A DNA stretch of 23,827 nt from an uncultured Bacteroidota bacterium (GCA_913056425.1 CAJXLR010000003.1:1-23827), one strand, 5' to 3'; shown: positions 1 to 8,524, counted from the first letter of the stretch. Notes: generated from the sequence alone by a model not told the origin. Numbers and translations: made by a program.

Positions 1-495
1 GTTTATTCCGGAGTTACCTTCACCAGCCGACTGAATACCCGGCATCAATGTGATGGTTTTGAGGACATCCACCTCACCGAAGATTACCGGAATTTCTTTG
101 ATGGTTTTAATGTCCATGTTAACCACGGAAATCTGTTTGTTCTCAACCTGTCGTTTTCTTTTCTCAAGGTCAACTACAGCAGCTTTCAACTTCTTACTGT
201 TGGGTTGCAGCTCAACATTGATGGTTAAGTCGGAGGTTAGGTTGATGGTTTTGGATACGGTTTGGTATCCTACAAAGTCATAGATAAGGGTGTATTCCCC
301 CTTGTCCAATGTGAGTGAGTAGAAACCATAATCATTGGTTTCAGTACCCATTTGTTGATCCTTGACGAGGATGGTGGAGTAGATCATATCTTCTCCTGTT
401 GCACCGTCAGTGACCTTGCCACTTATGGTGTATTTCTGACCAAACGCAAGGCCGGAAATGCAAAGTCCGATGATCAACGCAGATTGTTTTAACAT
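1..495 (-). CDS. TonB-dependent receptor, N-terminal part (cut by window edge)
   Basis: Reading back from an ATG at 495 gives 165 codons open to the window edge. Residues 1-20 are a signal peptide (LIIGLCISGLAFG then Q). Residues about 24-105 form a carboxypeptidase-regulatory-like beta-sandwich (SGKVTDGATGE, TNDYGFYSLTL, GEYTLIYDFVGYQT). The start of a plug domain follows (IKEIPVIFGEVDVLKTI, then LMPGIQSAGEGNSGIN), a signature typical of Bacteroidota outer-membrane receptors. The family imports large substrates across the outer membrane using TonB-ExbBD energy; some act as SusC-like partners of a surface lipoprotein. The substrate cannot be told because the barrel lies outside the window. 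Its promoter is back to back with that of pssA. Confidence 0.93.
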   Translation of the reverse strand, partial: MLKQSALIIGLCISGLAFGQKYTISGKVTDGATGEDMIYSTILVKDQQMGTETNDYGFYSLTLDKGEYTLIYDFVGYQTVSKTINLTSDLTINVELQPNSKKLKAAVVDLEKRKRQVENKQISVVNMDIKTIKEIPVIFGEVDVLKTITLMPGIQSAGEGNSGIN

Positions 496-501
496 GTGAG
501 C

Positions 502-535
502 TTGTTTTTTTGGCAAAATTAGGTCTGTACCTTTG
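502..535 (+). promoter_or_regulatory. Candidate promoter for pssA-purS
   Basis: TACCTTTG at 528-535 matches TAnnTTTG. A TTG at 502-504 sits 23 bases upstream, slightly long for a -33 box. Transcription would start near 541, leaving about 40 bases before the TTG start codon at 582. Only six bases separate this -7 box from the one serving the divergent receptor gene. Confidence 0.5.
514..521 (-). promoter_or_regulatory. -7 promoter element for the TonB receptor gene
   Basis: On the minus strand these bases read TAATTTTG, a full match to the Bacteroidota -7 consensus TAnnTTTG. The ATG at 495 lies about 19 bases downstream, giving a leader of roughly 12-15 bases. No good -33 TTG is visible at the normal distance, so the call rests on the -7 box and its position. 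Confidence 0.5.
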
Positions 536-581
536 TGAAAGGCAGAACTTAGACAGTCCAACATAAAAAACAGACAAAAGT

Positions 582-1274
582 TTGAATCTTTATCGCCACT
601 TACCCAACTTAATCACGCTATCGAACCTAGCTTTAGGTATGCTGGCTATTATTTCGAGCCTAAACAATGAGCTACTGTGGGCTGCCACATTTATTGCTCT
701 TGCAACGGTGCCCGACTTTCTGGATGGCCTAGTGGCTCGACTACTTAACGTTTCATCGAACATCGGTAAGGACCTGGATAGTCTGGCTGACTTGGTAAGT
801 TTTGGAGTTGCGCCCGGTGTGCTCGTGTTTAGGTTATCTGAACAATTTGTTGGGTCCAATCACTGGATCAATTTTGTTTCAATCCTAATACCGGTATTTG
901 CAGCGTTGCGCCTGGCGAAATTCAATAACGACGAACGCCAGACCGAGGAGTTTTACGGACTAACCACAACCGTCACAGCTCTTTGGCTGTCTACATGGCC
1001 GCTGCTTATTGAATACGATCCGTTTTTGCCGGATGAGTGGTTAATACAACCGGCTCTATTCGTTGTAATACCAGTGTTTTCTGCGTTTATGATGAATGCC
1101 AACATTCGACTTTTCTCGCTAAAATTTAAGAACTTGAGCTGGCATGACAATCAGTTGAGGTTTGCCTTCCTGATTCTTTGTATCGGCTACCTTGCGCTTT
1201 TCTTGTTTTTAGGGGTTTCACTTATCCTCATAACGTATATTGTTTTATCCGTTATCCGTAATTTTGCCAAATGA
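582..1274 (+). CDS. pssA: CDP-diacylglycerol--serine O-phosphatidyltransferase
   Basis: Catalyses CDP-diacylglycerol + L-serine to phosphatidylserine + CMP, the committed step to phosphatidylethanolamine, in the inner membrane. The 230-residue protein carries the CDP-alcohol phosphatidyltransferase signature DGxxAR-x8-G-x3-D-x3-D, here DGLVARLLN then GKDLDSLAD near residues 48-70, with all the metal-binding aspartates present. Several hydrophobic helices surround it. The start is TTG: in this frame a TAA at 564 leaves no upstream ATG or GTG, and the residues right after the TTG (NLYRHLPNLITLSNL) match the usual N-terminus of bacterial PssA. The stop overlaps the purS start in ATGA, so the two are probably translationally coupled. 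Confidence 0.93.
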   Translation: MNLYRHLPNLITLSNLALGMLAIISSLNNELLWAATFIALATVPDFLDGLVARLLNVSSNIGKDLDSLADLVSFGVAPGVLVFRLSEQFVGSNHWINFVSILIPVFAALRLAKFNNDERQTEEFYGLTTTVTALWLSTWPLLIEYDPFLPDEWLIQPALFVVIPVFSAFMMNANIRLFSLKFKNLSWHDNQLRFAFLILCIGYLALFLFLGVSLILITYIVLSVIRNFAK

Positions 1275-1531
1275 ATTTCAGAGCAGAAATAAACGTCATG
1301 CCTCAGAAGGCATTGTTAGACCCTCAGGGAAAGACCGTTCATCAGAGCATGCACCTGATCGGCCTTGCGTCGGTAGAGAATGTTCGTATTGGAAAGCACA
1401 TCACTATGGAGTTTGAGGCGGAGAATGAAGAGGCTGCTCGAAAAATGGTGGAAAAAGCGTGTAAAGAGCTTTTGGCTAACCAGGTAATGGAATACTTTGA
1501 GTTCGACCTACACCAGGTAGAACCTGCTTAG
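1271..1531 (+). CDS. purS: Phosphoribosylformylglycinamidine synthase subunit PurS
   Basis: PurS is the small subunit that bridges PurL and the glutaminase PurQ in the three-part FGAM synthase of purine biosynthesis. The 86-residue sequence has the family layout: FRAEINVMPQKALLDPQGKTV at the N-terminus (the LDPQGK motif is diagnostic), the V-x-N-V-R-x-GK strand (VENVRIGKHI), then an acidic helix and the CKELLANQVME segment. It overlaps the end of pssA by 4 bases. purQ and purL are not next to it, so the complex would have to be assembled from unlinked genes. Its stop shares the TTAG tetranucleotide with the convergent gene downstream. Confidence 0.93.
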   Translation: MNFRAEINVMPQKALLDPQGKTVHQSMHLIGLASVENVRIGKHITMEFEAENEEAARKMVEKACKELLANQVMEYFEFDLHQVEPA

Positions 1532-3831
1532 CGGATAACCGTTAGTGTGCCCGAGTGGTGGTACACATCATTATAGACATCTTTTATCTTTATCAGGTAT
1601 AAGTAACTACCTTCCTGAACCAACTCTCCCATGTAAGTCCCGTCCCACGGTTCGTGTATGCTTTCTGTGTGGTAAATGTGTTCTCCCCAGCGTGTATAAA
1701 CATCCATGGTCATCGATTTTAGACCGTGCAATAATCCACCCGGACCAAACGTAGTGTTTACATCATTTTCCGGTCCAGGACTAAATGCATTTGGAATCCA
1801 GATTCGTATGTCCGGCTTGATTATAATGGTTCGGTAGAATGTGTCGCCACATTGAAAATCGTTGCTGGCAATAAGTCGTGCACGGAATACACCTGTATCG
1901 AGGTATTCGTGCATAACCTCAGGCCCATACTCTTCAGGACTTCCATCTCCAAAACGCCACTCCCAAGAGTTTGCATCAGCTCCCGACTGTACTAGATTCA
2001 CAAATGGGTCCGAGATGTAAATGTCTTTAGGGAAGACATCAAATCGAGCTTTGGCTTTAGGGTAAACCACAATGTTTTGAAGGAACGAATCCTTACAACC
2101 AAAGTCATTCGTCACGTTTAGTTGTATCGGGTAAGTCCCGGCGATATTGAAAATACGATTGTAGTCCTGTTGGAATGACGTAATTCGATTATTTACAGAC
2201 CATTGCCATTCGGATATATTCCCCTTGGTGGTTGTGGCATCAAAAAACTCAGCTTCTTGTTGCTCGCATATATTGTCAAACGTGAACGAGACATTTGGCA
2301 ACGGTTCGATTGGGATATCGCGAACAATAGTATCCACGCAGTTAAGGCTGGAGCGTGCAATCAGTCGAACAGGCTGCATACCATCATTTACAAAGCGATA
2401 ACTCGCCGTATTTCCTGCAGTTGTGTTCCCGCCAATTAACCATTGATGTGTTATTGGGTCTCCTAAAGTGGTTGTAGATGTTGCAACGAATTGGGTGGTT
2501 TCAGTAAAGCACGTATCTACATAAGTAAAACTCGGCTCTGGTAATGGGTAAACCTGGACTTGCTTCGAAATCGAATCCCAACAACCACGATCTCCGCGAA
2601 TCTTTCTTTTTACCGTAAAGAAGCCATCGGTACTAAACTCATGTGCTGCAGAATTCTGGTTGAAGCGTTGATTTCCCTCGTAGAACCAAACAGTTGAGTC
2701 TATTGTGCCGCGAAGGATATATGACGAGTCGTTCAGAACAACCGGTATTCCAAAACACTCATTGTCAAACGTGAAGTTTGGTTCAGGACAGTATGGTTTG
2801 TTGTGCAACACCCACGCACCATTTAAGTCGGTTACGGTTCCAGTGTAGCTTGTGTTTGCAGCAGTGTTGGAGGTTCCCGTAAATGAGTAATCCCAAGAAC
2901 CTGCTGACACGTCGTAACGTGCAAGTTCTAGCTCATTTTCTAATAAGTCGTTCAGGCTTCCACCAGTAGCGTCCCATTCACGATCTATGTATGAAACGGT
3001 GAGATTAACAACAGGGTCTGCTGAATAGCCACCCGTTTGAAAAACGTAAAAACGGTCTGCTGTTTTTATGTCGTTTTCAACTTTGAACTTGTTGTCTAAA
3101 TGAGTTATTCCAATTGGTAATGGCCGATTATTCGGTACGGCAATCGGATTTGTGGGGTAGGTGGTCACATTGATGTATCCGGAGTCGGCAATCTGACTTC
3201 CACCGGTAACCAAAGCCAATTCAATTGGGACATAAATAAAATCAACAGAGCCAAACGGGATAACATATTTGTTTCCGGTAGGGGCTGACCTCACATTCCA
3301 TTGAACTTTGCTGTATCCTGCAAGTGGATCTGTATCACCAATCAACAATCCTGTTTGTCGTGCTATGCTCGCACTCGATGGGTTGTTGATTGTAAGCTGG
3401 TTTGAATTAAGTCTTAAATGACGGGTGCCGAGGTCTATTTTTCCGCTACGACGTCCGGTGTAGCCTCCACCCACCAAGGCGTCGATTTGTAGTGTTTTTA
3501 TTCCTCCACCCAAAAGGACAAGGTTGTTAAACGATGTTGGGGTTGAGCCATCAATGCTTTGATTGTTTCCTGTTAACTCAACTGTTCCGGCATTATTACC
3601 GATAGCAGGGTTCGTTCCATCGTTAATCCAATTTCCGTCAACATGGATGGTTCCCGAATTTCTAGTTAACACGATACCGCTATCTCTGTTGGTGTAATGT
3701 GCCGTATTGCCATTCAAGACAATATGGGCGTCGTCTTTTACGATCACATTAACCCCTTTTGTTACCCAGCCTTGGGCAAACAATAGGTTTGAGCAGAGGA
3801 GCAATACCAGATATGAAAGTAGTCTTTTCAC
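1528..3831 (-). CDS. Secreted PKD-domain protein with T9SS type B (gliding-associated) C-terminal sorting domain
   Basis: A 767-residue exported protein of unknown role. A signal peptide covers residues 1-20 (LLSYLVLLLCSNLLFAQ). Residues about 25-345 are a beta-rich, Asn/Gly-rich region I cannot assign. Residues about 349-672 hold four PKD-like domains of about 80 residues, each starting P-x-F or A-x-F and containing paired cysteines; the last has the WRFGDGSPE motif. Residues about 676-767 form the gliding motility-associated/T9SS type B sorting domain (IWIPNAFSPGPENDVN, YTRWGEHIYH, PWDGTYMGE, GSYLYLIKIKD). Such proteins are carried across the outer membrane by the type IX system and anchored or released at the surface. 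The start codon is GTG. It lies 22 bases after the S74 protein gene and is probably co-transcribed with it. Confidence 0.88.
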   Translation of the reverse strand: MKRLLSYLVLLLCSNLLFAQGWVTKGVNVIVKDDAHIVLNGNTAHYTNRDSGIVLTRNSGTIHVDGNWINDGTNPAIGNNAGTVELTGNNQSIDGSTPTSFNNLVLLGGGIKTLQIDALVGGGYTGRRSGKIDLGTRHLRLNSNQLTINNPSSASIARQTGLLIGDTDPLAGYSKVQWNVRSAPTGNKYVIPFGSVDFIYVPIELALVTGGSQIADSGYINVTTYPTNPIAVPNNRPLPIGITHLDNKFKVENDIKTADRFYVFQTGGYSADPVVNLTVSYIDREWDATGGSLNDLLENELELARYDVSAGSWDYSFTGTSNTAANTSYTGTVTDLNGAWVLHNKPYCPEPNFTFDNECFGIPVVLNDSSYILRGTIDSTVWFYEGNQRFNQNSAAHEFSTDGFFTVKRKIRGDRGCWDSISKQVQVYPLPEPSFTYVDTCFTETTQFVATSTTTLGDPITHQWLIGGNTTAGNTASYRFVNDGMQPVRLIARSSLNCVDTIVRDIPIEPLPNVSFTFDNICEQQEAEFFDATTTKGNISEWQWSVNNRITSFQQDYNRIFNIAGTYPIQLNVTNDFGCKDSFLQNIVVYPKAKARFDVFPKDIYISDPFVNLVQSGADANSWEWRFGDGSPEEYGPEVMHEYLDTGVFRARLIASNDFQCGDTFYRTIIIKPDIRIWIPNAFSPGPENDVNTTFGPGGLLHGLKSMTMDVYTRWGEHIYHTESIHEPWDGTYMGELVQEGSYLYLIKIKDVYNDVYHHSGTLTVIR

Positions 3832-3853
3832 GTAAACCTTTTCCTGTCGGCGA

Positions 3854-6800
3854 TTACTTCTTTTTGAGGATTAGTTGACGAAGCTCTTCGAGCTCTCTTC
3901 GTAGTGCTTCGATTTCAGCCTCTTGTTCACTCACCTTGTTTTCCAAGGTTTCGATTTTATCTGTGCGGTTGGTAAGTGCTTGAATTGCAGCCATATTAAC
4001 TCCATCAAACTCCAACGTACTGATCCCTAAACTGTCGCTTCCACCAAGCTTAAAGGCAGCATGAAAGTCTTGAGCCATTGGGCCGATATGCTTGACGTTG
4101 TCTTCGTTGCCTTTGTAGTTCCATTTAGTGATTGGAAGATGTTGAATTTTCTGAAGGATTTCCTCTCCGTCGATCGACTCGAAGTTCTCCTTCATATTTC
4201 GATCGGAAACAGAAACCCACCCGGTTCCGCCGTTATTCATATAAACACCCGTTGAAAGGTCACTCTTCGTATAGATTCGATAACCGTTGTCAAAACGCAT
4301 AGTCATACGGTTTAACGACGAACTAAGTGTAACCGCAGTAGTGCTGGCGTCTCCAAATACGAAAGACCCGTTTTTGTTGTTTGTTGAGATGTGGCTACCA
4401 ATCGCAACAGATTGGTCGGCGATGGCCAAAGCATTATAACCGATTGCAACCGAATGCGGGTTGTTCGTTCTTACGTTGGTTCCAATCGCAATAGCACCGG
4501 TACCCTCCGCAAAGGCGTTGTAACCAATGGCTGTTGCGTAATCTCCCTTAACCGTATCTCTGTATCCAAATGCGTATCCGTGTTTGTAGTTTGGTAACAC
4601 AATGCTCTCCTCACCAAATATTCCTGCATTTGTACCTTGTGCATTGTTGTTTATACCTATTACAGTTGAAAACTGTCCGTAACTTACATTTCTCGTGCCA
4701 ATTACTGTCGTATTTCTACCTCCTGTAACGTTGTGGTTACCTATAGACATTGAGTAGGCTAAGGATGTAACATTTGAGTCACCCAGAGCGATACTGTGGT
4801 TACCGCTTGCCTGAGTGGCACGACCTATTGCAACTGTGAATGGATCTTTAGCCAGCGGGTTATACCCCATTGCTATAGAGTGGATTCCAACATTAGCTGT
4901 GTTCCACACTGTTCCGGTTGCAGTACCTGCTCGGAACGACGAGGTTCTTGGGTTGAAATTCATACGAGTTCCGGCACCCATTGTTCCTGGAGTTACACCT
5001 GAACCAAATGTTCCGCGAACAATAAGTCCATCGGTACCTTGTATTTCAACCGCACCGTTATCAGCAATAATTTCACGTCCTGCACCGGCACCACCTTCAT
5101 CGTACGCCATATCTAAGGTGTTTTTTCCCAAGATGCCGGGTACCCAAGTGCTACCACTCCAAATCAGCATCTCTCCCGCTACGTTTCCAGGTTTCAGGCC
5201 GATTTTCTTTGGATTTGCTGCAGTACCTGCACCGGTAAGCGCCAAGAATCCGTTAGTTATCGTATCCGTAACCTCGTTGCCAATTACTCCATCAACTTCG
5301 GCAGGAAACGATATCTGTGTTGGCAACCAAGAGTTGCCATTCCACATCCACACATCTCCGTTGGTTGATCCATCATTAATTCCAACGGTGAAAGGGCTTC
5401 CAGCTGTACCTGCGCCAAAGCGATTTAACATACCGTTAGAGCTGTTCGTGTCAGTTATTTCATTTCCGATAATTCCATCGACCTCAGCGGGGAAGGATAT
5501 TTGAGTTGGAACCCAAGTATTCCCATTCCACATCCAAACATCTCCATTAGTTGAACCACTGTTCATCCCGATAGTTAGAGGATTTCCTGCAGTACCGGTC
5601 CCGGATAGGTTTAACATACCAAGGCTTCCTGATGTATCTGATATCTCATTACCAATTACGCTATCTTGTTCAGCGGGAATCACGATTGTCGTAAGAATCC
5701 ATTCAGTGCCATTCCAAACGAGACTCTGACCAGGACTTGTTCCGGGTATAGCTCCTAACATGTATGGGTCTGCGTCTGTGCCAGAACCATATCTCGTAAT
5801 CAAGCCGTATGTGTTGAATGTGTCTGCTATTTCATTACCAATAACACTATCCTTCTCTTTCGGGAAGGTTACTGTAGGGAATGTAATTTGAGAAGGAACC
5901 CACTTGTTACCATCCCACATCCAGACATCACCGTTTGTTGTACCTGGCATGGTCCCGATGGTGCGAGGGCTACCAGCCGTGCCCGACCCAAATGTGGTAA
6001 GTAATCCGCGTGCCTGAGTTGTGTCAACGATTTCGTTTCCAATTTCGCCATCTTGTTCGGCCGGAATAGAAATCGACGATGGAACCCAATTATTACCGTC
6101 CCACATAAAGACATCGCCTACGTTATTACCCGGGGTGATACCAATTCTATACGGGCTTAATTCTGTACCAAGACCCGATTTTGTTAGCACTCCTCGTGCG
6201 TTTATGGTGTCGGCTATCTCGTTACCAATTACGCTATCTCGCTCTACCGGAAACACAATGGGACTTGAAACCCATTTGCCTCCATCCCACATAAAGACAT
6301 CGCCCAATGCGTTGCCTGCTGTAACTCCAATGGTAAGCGGATTTGCTGAAGTGCCATTCCCATTCGTTATTAAAATCCCTCTAGCAAGCGAAGTGTCTGA
6401 AATTTCATTGCCAATAATGCTATCCTTTTCAAACGGGAACGATGCAAGAGTCCAGTTGTTTCCATCCCACATCCAAATATCGTTTGGTGCATTACCCGGC
6501 GTAACTCCAACGGTATAAGGATCTGAAGAATTTCCGGACCCACCGCGTCTGAGCATGCCAAATGCTCCAGAAGTATCTGTGATTTCATTACCGATTTCAC
6601 CATCCTGCTCAACGAGCGGAATGTTACCGGCGAAAACGAGTTGTCCAAATTGATTTACTGTGAATTGCGGGATTGAGTCCGCGTAGCCATAAGTCCCGGT
6701 TGCGACTCCGGTTGGCTCTAAACTGATGGTTCCATATGCGTCTAGTTTGCCACCTACAAGGCCATTTCCGGCAGTAACATGCTGGAAAATAGGCACCCAA

Positions 6801-7108
6801 GTGTTTTGGTCATAATACCAAAAACCAACAGTGTCGTCGGTTTGATAAACAAGCAAACCGTTTGCCGGAGCAGGTATTGCAAGTTTGGCAGCTTTGGGCA
6901 TTCGAGGTATGAGCATACCTCGGTCTCTGGACGATACGTCCATGATGGCAGATGGGTCCGGGTCGGCGCCATTTTCATTAACACCAACGCCTTGCCCGAA
7001 TGCGTTCATTCCGGAGGCTAAAAGGGTCAATACCAGAATGGTAGAGACGGAAAAAGAGGACAGTATTTCCTTCGTTCGAGTTAGTTTTACTACTTCAAAT
7101 TTTCGCAT
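3854..7108 (-). CDS. Repeat-rich surface protein with YadA-like head and S74 self-cleaving chaperone domain
   Basis: 1084 residues. A long-n-region signal peptide spans 1-38. Residues 50-110 form the Bacteroidota segment with DVSSRDRGMLIPRMP and a WYYDQNTW motif. Eight tandem repeats of about 62 residues cover 167-665, each beginning E-x-D-x-x-IGNE and ending in a W-x-G-x-x-W motif. Residues 742-920 carry left-handed YadA-head-type repeats (SIAMGYNPLA, VAIGYNAL, SVAIGSHI). Residues 968-1045 are the S74 intramolecular chaperone domain, and 1046-1084 a heptad-rich coiled coil. The dyad known from phage endosialidase is conserved as Ser968 and Lys973 (SDRNMK), so self-cleavage before Ser968 is expected after trimerisation. 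By family it should be a trimeric fibre; function, adhesin or structural, is inferred only. There is no T9SS sorting domain at the C-terminus. Confidence 0.87.
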   Translation of the reverse strand: MRKFEVVKLTRTKEILSSFSVSTILVLTLLASGMNAFGQGVGVNENGADPDPSAIMDVSSRDRGMLIPRMPKAAKLAIPAPANGLLVYQTDDTVGFWYYDQNTWVPIFQHVTAGNGLVGGKLDAYGTISLEPTGVATGTYGYADSIPQFTVNQFGQLVFAGNIPLVEQDGEIGNEITDTSGAFGMLRRGGSGNSSDPYTVGVTPGNAPNDIWMWDGNNWTLASFPFEKDSIIGNEISDTSLARGILITNGNGTSANPLTIGVTAGNALGDVFMWDGGKWVSSPIVFPVERDSVIGNEIADTINARGVLTKSGLGTELSPYRIGITPGNNVGDVFMWDGNNWVPSSISIPAEQDGEIGNEIVDTTQARGLLTTFGSGTAGSPRTIGTMPGTTNGDVWMWDGNKWVPSQITFPTVTFPKEKDSVIGNEIADTFNTYGLITRYGSGTDADPYMLGAIPGTSPGQSLVWNGTEWILTTIVIPAEQDSVIGNEISDTSGSLGMLNLSGTGTAGNPLTIGMNSGSTNGDVWMWNGNTWVPTQISFPAEVDGIIGNEITDTNSSNGMLNRFGAGTAGSPFTVGINDGSTNGDVWMWNGNSWLPTQISFPAEVDGVIGNEVTDTITNGFLALTGAGTAANPKKIGLKPGNVAGEMLIWSGSTWVPGILGKNTLDMAYDEGGAGAGREIIADNGAVEIQGTDGLIVRGTFGSGVTPGTMGAGTRMNFNPRTSSFRAGTATGTVWNTANVGIHSIAMGYNPLAKDPFTVAIGRATQASGNHSIALGDSNVTSLAYSMSIGNHNVTGGRNTTVIGTRNVSYGQFSTVIGINNNAQGTNAGIFGEESIVLPNYKHGYAFGYRDTVKGDYATAIGYNAFAEGTGAIAIGTNVRTNNPHSVAIGYNALAIADQSVAIGSHISTNNKNGSFVFGDASTTAVTLSSSLNRMTMRFDNGYRIYTKSDLSTGVYMNNGGTGWVSVSDRNMKENFESIDGEEILQKIQHLPITKWNYKGNEDNVKHIGPMAQDFHAAFKLGGSDSLGISTLEFDGVNMAAIQALTNRTDKIETLENKVSEQEAEIEALRRELEELRQLILKKK
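5114..6610 (-). repeat. Eight tandem protein-level repeats (about 186 bp each) inside the S74 protein gene
   Basis: Unit starts on the minus strand are at about 6610, 6424, 6238, 6052, 5851, 5665 (5671 by residue count), 5485 and 5299. Seven of the units are 60-62 residues and the fourth has a 5-residue insertion (VTFPK). Each codes for E-x-D-[GS]-x-IGNE-[IV]-x-DT, then G-x-G-T-x-x-x-P, then [IV]G, then D-[VI]-[FW]-MW-[DN]G-x-x-W. The units have diverged at synonymous positions even where the protein is nearly identical, as in units 6 and 7, so they look old and selected rather than freshly expanded. Unit starts are given to within a few bases. Confidence 0.85.
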
Positions 7109-7177
7109 TTCATCTATGATTTCACAGTTTTCGTGGGTAGTTTGGCATGCTAAGATATAATTTTATCCACTTACAAT

Positions 7178-7206
7178 TTTGCGCGGCTGAGTAATAGTTA
7201 TTTTTG
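7178..7206 (+). promoter_or_regulatory. Promoter of glyA
   Basis: TTTG at 7178-7181 (-33) and TATTTTTG at 7199-7206 (-7, full match to TAnnTTTG) are separated by 17 bases. Transcription should begin near 7211-7213. This falls after the in-frame GTG at 7208 and therefore supports the ATG at 7226 as the real start of glyA, with a short leader. Confidence 0.65.
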
Positions 7207-7225
7207 TGTGTACAATAAAGTGGAA

Positions 7226-8518
7226 ATGGACAAGCAAATCTTTGATTTAATCAATCAGGAACTAAACAGACAACAACACGGAATAGAGTTGATTGCCAGT
7301 GAAAATTTCGTCTCAGAAAATGTGATGAAAGCGGTTGGAAGCGTATTGACAAACAAGTACGCCGAAGGTCTACCGGGAAAGCGCTATTACGGTGGTTGTG
7401 AGGTGGTTGACCAAGTTGAGCAGATTGCAATTGACCGAGCAAAAGAGCTGTTTGGCGTAGCTTGGGCAAATGTCCAGCCACACTCCGGTTCTCAAGCAAA
7501 CGCAGCTGTGATGTTGGCGTGTTTAGACCCAGGGGATACCCTTCTTGGATTTGACTTGTCAAATGGTGGTCATTTGACACATGGTTCACCGGTAAACTTC
7601 TCCGGTAAAACCTATCGTGCGGTTCATTATGGAATTGATCAGGAAACGGGATTGATAGACATGGATAGTGTCGAAGAAATTGCGTTGCGGGAGAAACCAA
7701 AACTCATCATCTGTGGGGCGTCGAGCTACTCGAGAGATTGGGACTATGCACGTTTTAGAGAAATCGCGGATAAAGTGAATGCAGTACTTTTAGGAGATAT
7801 ATCTCACCCATCCGGATTAATCGCCAGTGGATTGTTGAACAATCCGGTTGATTATTGCCACATACTTACAACCACTACGCACAAAACATTGCGCGGGCCA
7901 CGAGGCGGTATGATAATGGTTGGTCACAACTTTGAAAACAAACGGGGCATCCGAAATAAAAAAGGAGAGCTCCGAAAGATGACAGGCTTGTTGGACGCAG
8001 CAGTCTTCCCGGGTAGCCAAGGAGGTCCACTAGAGCATGTGATAGCGGGAAAAGCAATAGCTTTCAAAGAGGCGATGTCCGATGATTACAAAAACTATTG
8101 TAAGCAAGTAATTGCTAACGCTAAAGACATGGCGCTTCAGTTTGAGAAGCGTGGGTATAAAGTGATTTCAGGGGGTACAGACAATCATTTAATGTTAATC
8201 GACCTACGAACAAAGTTCGACGACCTAACGGGTAAAATGGCGGAAGACACCTTGGTACGTTGCCACATTACCATCAACAAGAACACCGTTCCACAGGAGT
8301 CGCGATCACCATTTGTTACTTCCGGAATGCGAATCGGAACGCCTGCTATTACAACGCGCGGTATGACTGAAGAACATATGTCGACGATTGTTGACTTGGT
8401 AGACCGAGCACTTAACAATCACGACAACGAATCAGTATTGGATGAGGTCACAACTGCGGTAAAAGATTTGATGAGCGGCTTTCCGCTTTATGAATCAGCT
8501 GAGTTAGCTACTGCATAA
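7226..8518 (+). CDS. glyA: Serine hydroxymethyltransferase
   Basis: A PLP enzyme of the cytoplasm that interconverts serine + tetrahydrofolate with glycine + 5,10-methylene-tetrahydrofolate, the main source of one-carbon units. From the ATG at 7226 it is 430 residues, the normal length. Signatures are IELIASENFVS (21-31), LTNKYAEGLPGKRYYGGCE (41-59), QPHSGSQAN (84-92) and DISHPSGL (191-198). The PLP-lysine motif TTTTHKTLRGPRGG places Lys220 as the Schiff-base residue. The C-terminal TSGMRIGTPAITTRG motif is intact. An in-frame GTG at 7208 would add six residues, but it lies at or before the predicted transcription start. The gene stands alone; it ends six bases from the stop of the convergent membrane-protein gene. 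Confidence 0.96.
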   Translation: MDKQIFDLINQELNRQQHGIELIASENFVSENVMKAVGSVLTNKYAEGLPGKRYYGGCEVVDQVEQIAIDRAKELFGVAWANVQPHSGSQANAAVMLACLDPGDTLLGFDLSNGGHLTHGSPVNFSGKTYRAVHYGIDQETGLIDMDSVEEIALREKPKLIICGASSYSRDWDYARFREIADKVNAVLLGDISHPSGLIASGLLNNPVDYCHILTTTTHKTLRGPRGGMIMVGHNFENKRGIRNKKGELRKMTGLLDAAVFPGSQGGPLEHVIAGKAIAFKEAMSDDYKNYCKQVIANAKDMALQFEKRGYKVISGGTDNHLMLIDLRTKFDDLTGKMAEDTLVRCHITINKNTVPQESRSPFVTSGMRIGTPAITTRGMTEEHMSTIVDLVDRALNNHDNESVLDEVTTAVKDLMSGFPLYESAELATA

Positions 8519-8524
8519 GGGCGG

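Noticed and set aside
4815..5504. A 229-codon open frame on the plus strand across the S74 repeat region
   Set aside because: It lies antisense to the repeat-rich gene, is made of the reverse of the same repeated units and has no family motif; it is a shadow of the biased repeat composition, as is the 6021-6518 frame.
5114..6610. Regular repeats of about 186 bp considered as a CRISPR or satellite array
   Set aside because: The units are in frame inside one long gene, have diverged synonymous sites and no short conserved repeat with unique spacers.
7208..7225. GTG at 7208 as the start of glyA
   Set aside because: It lies at the predicted -7 box/transcription start of the glyA promoter and the family N-terminus begins at the ATG at 7226.
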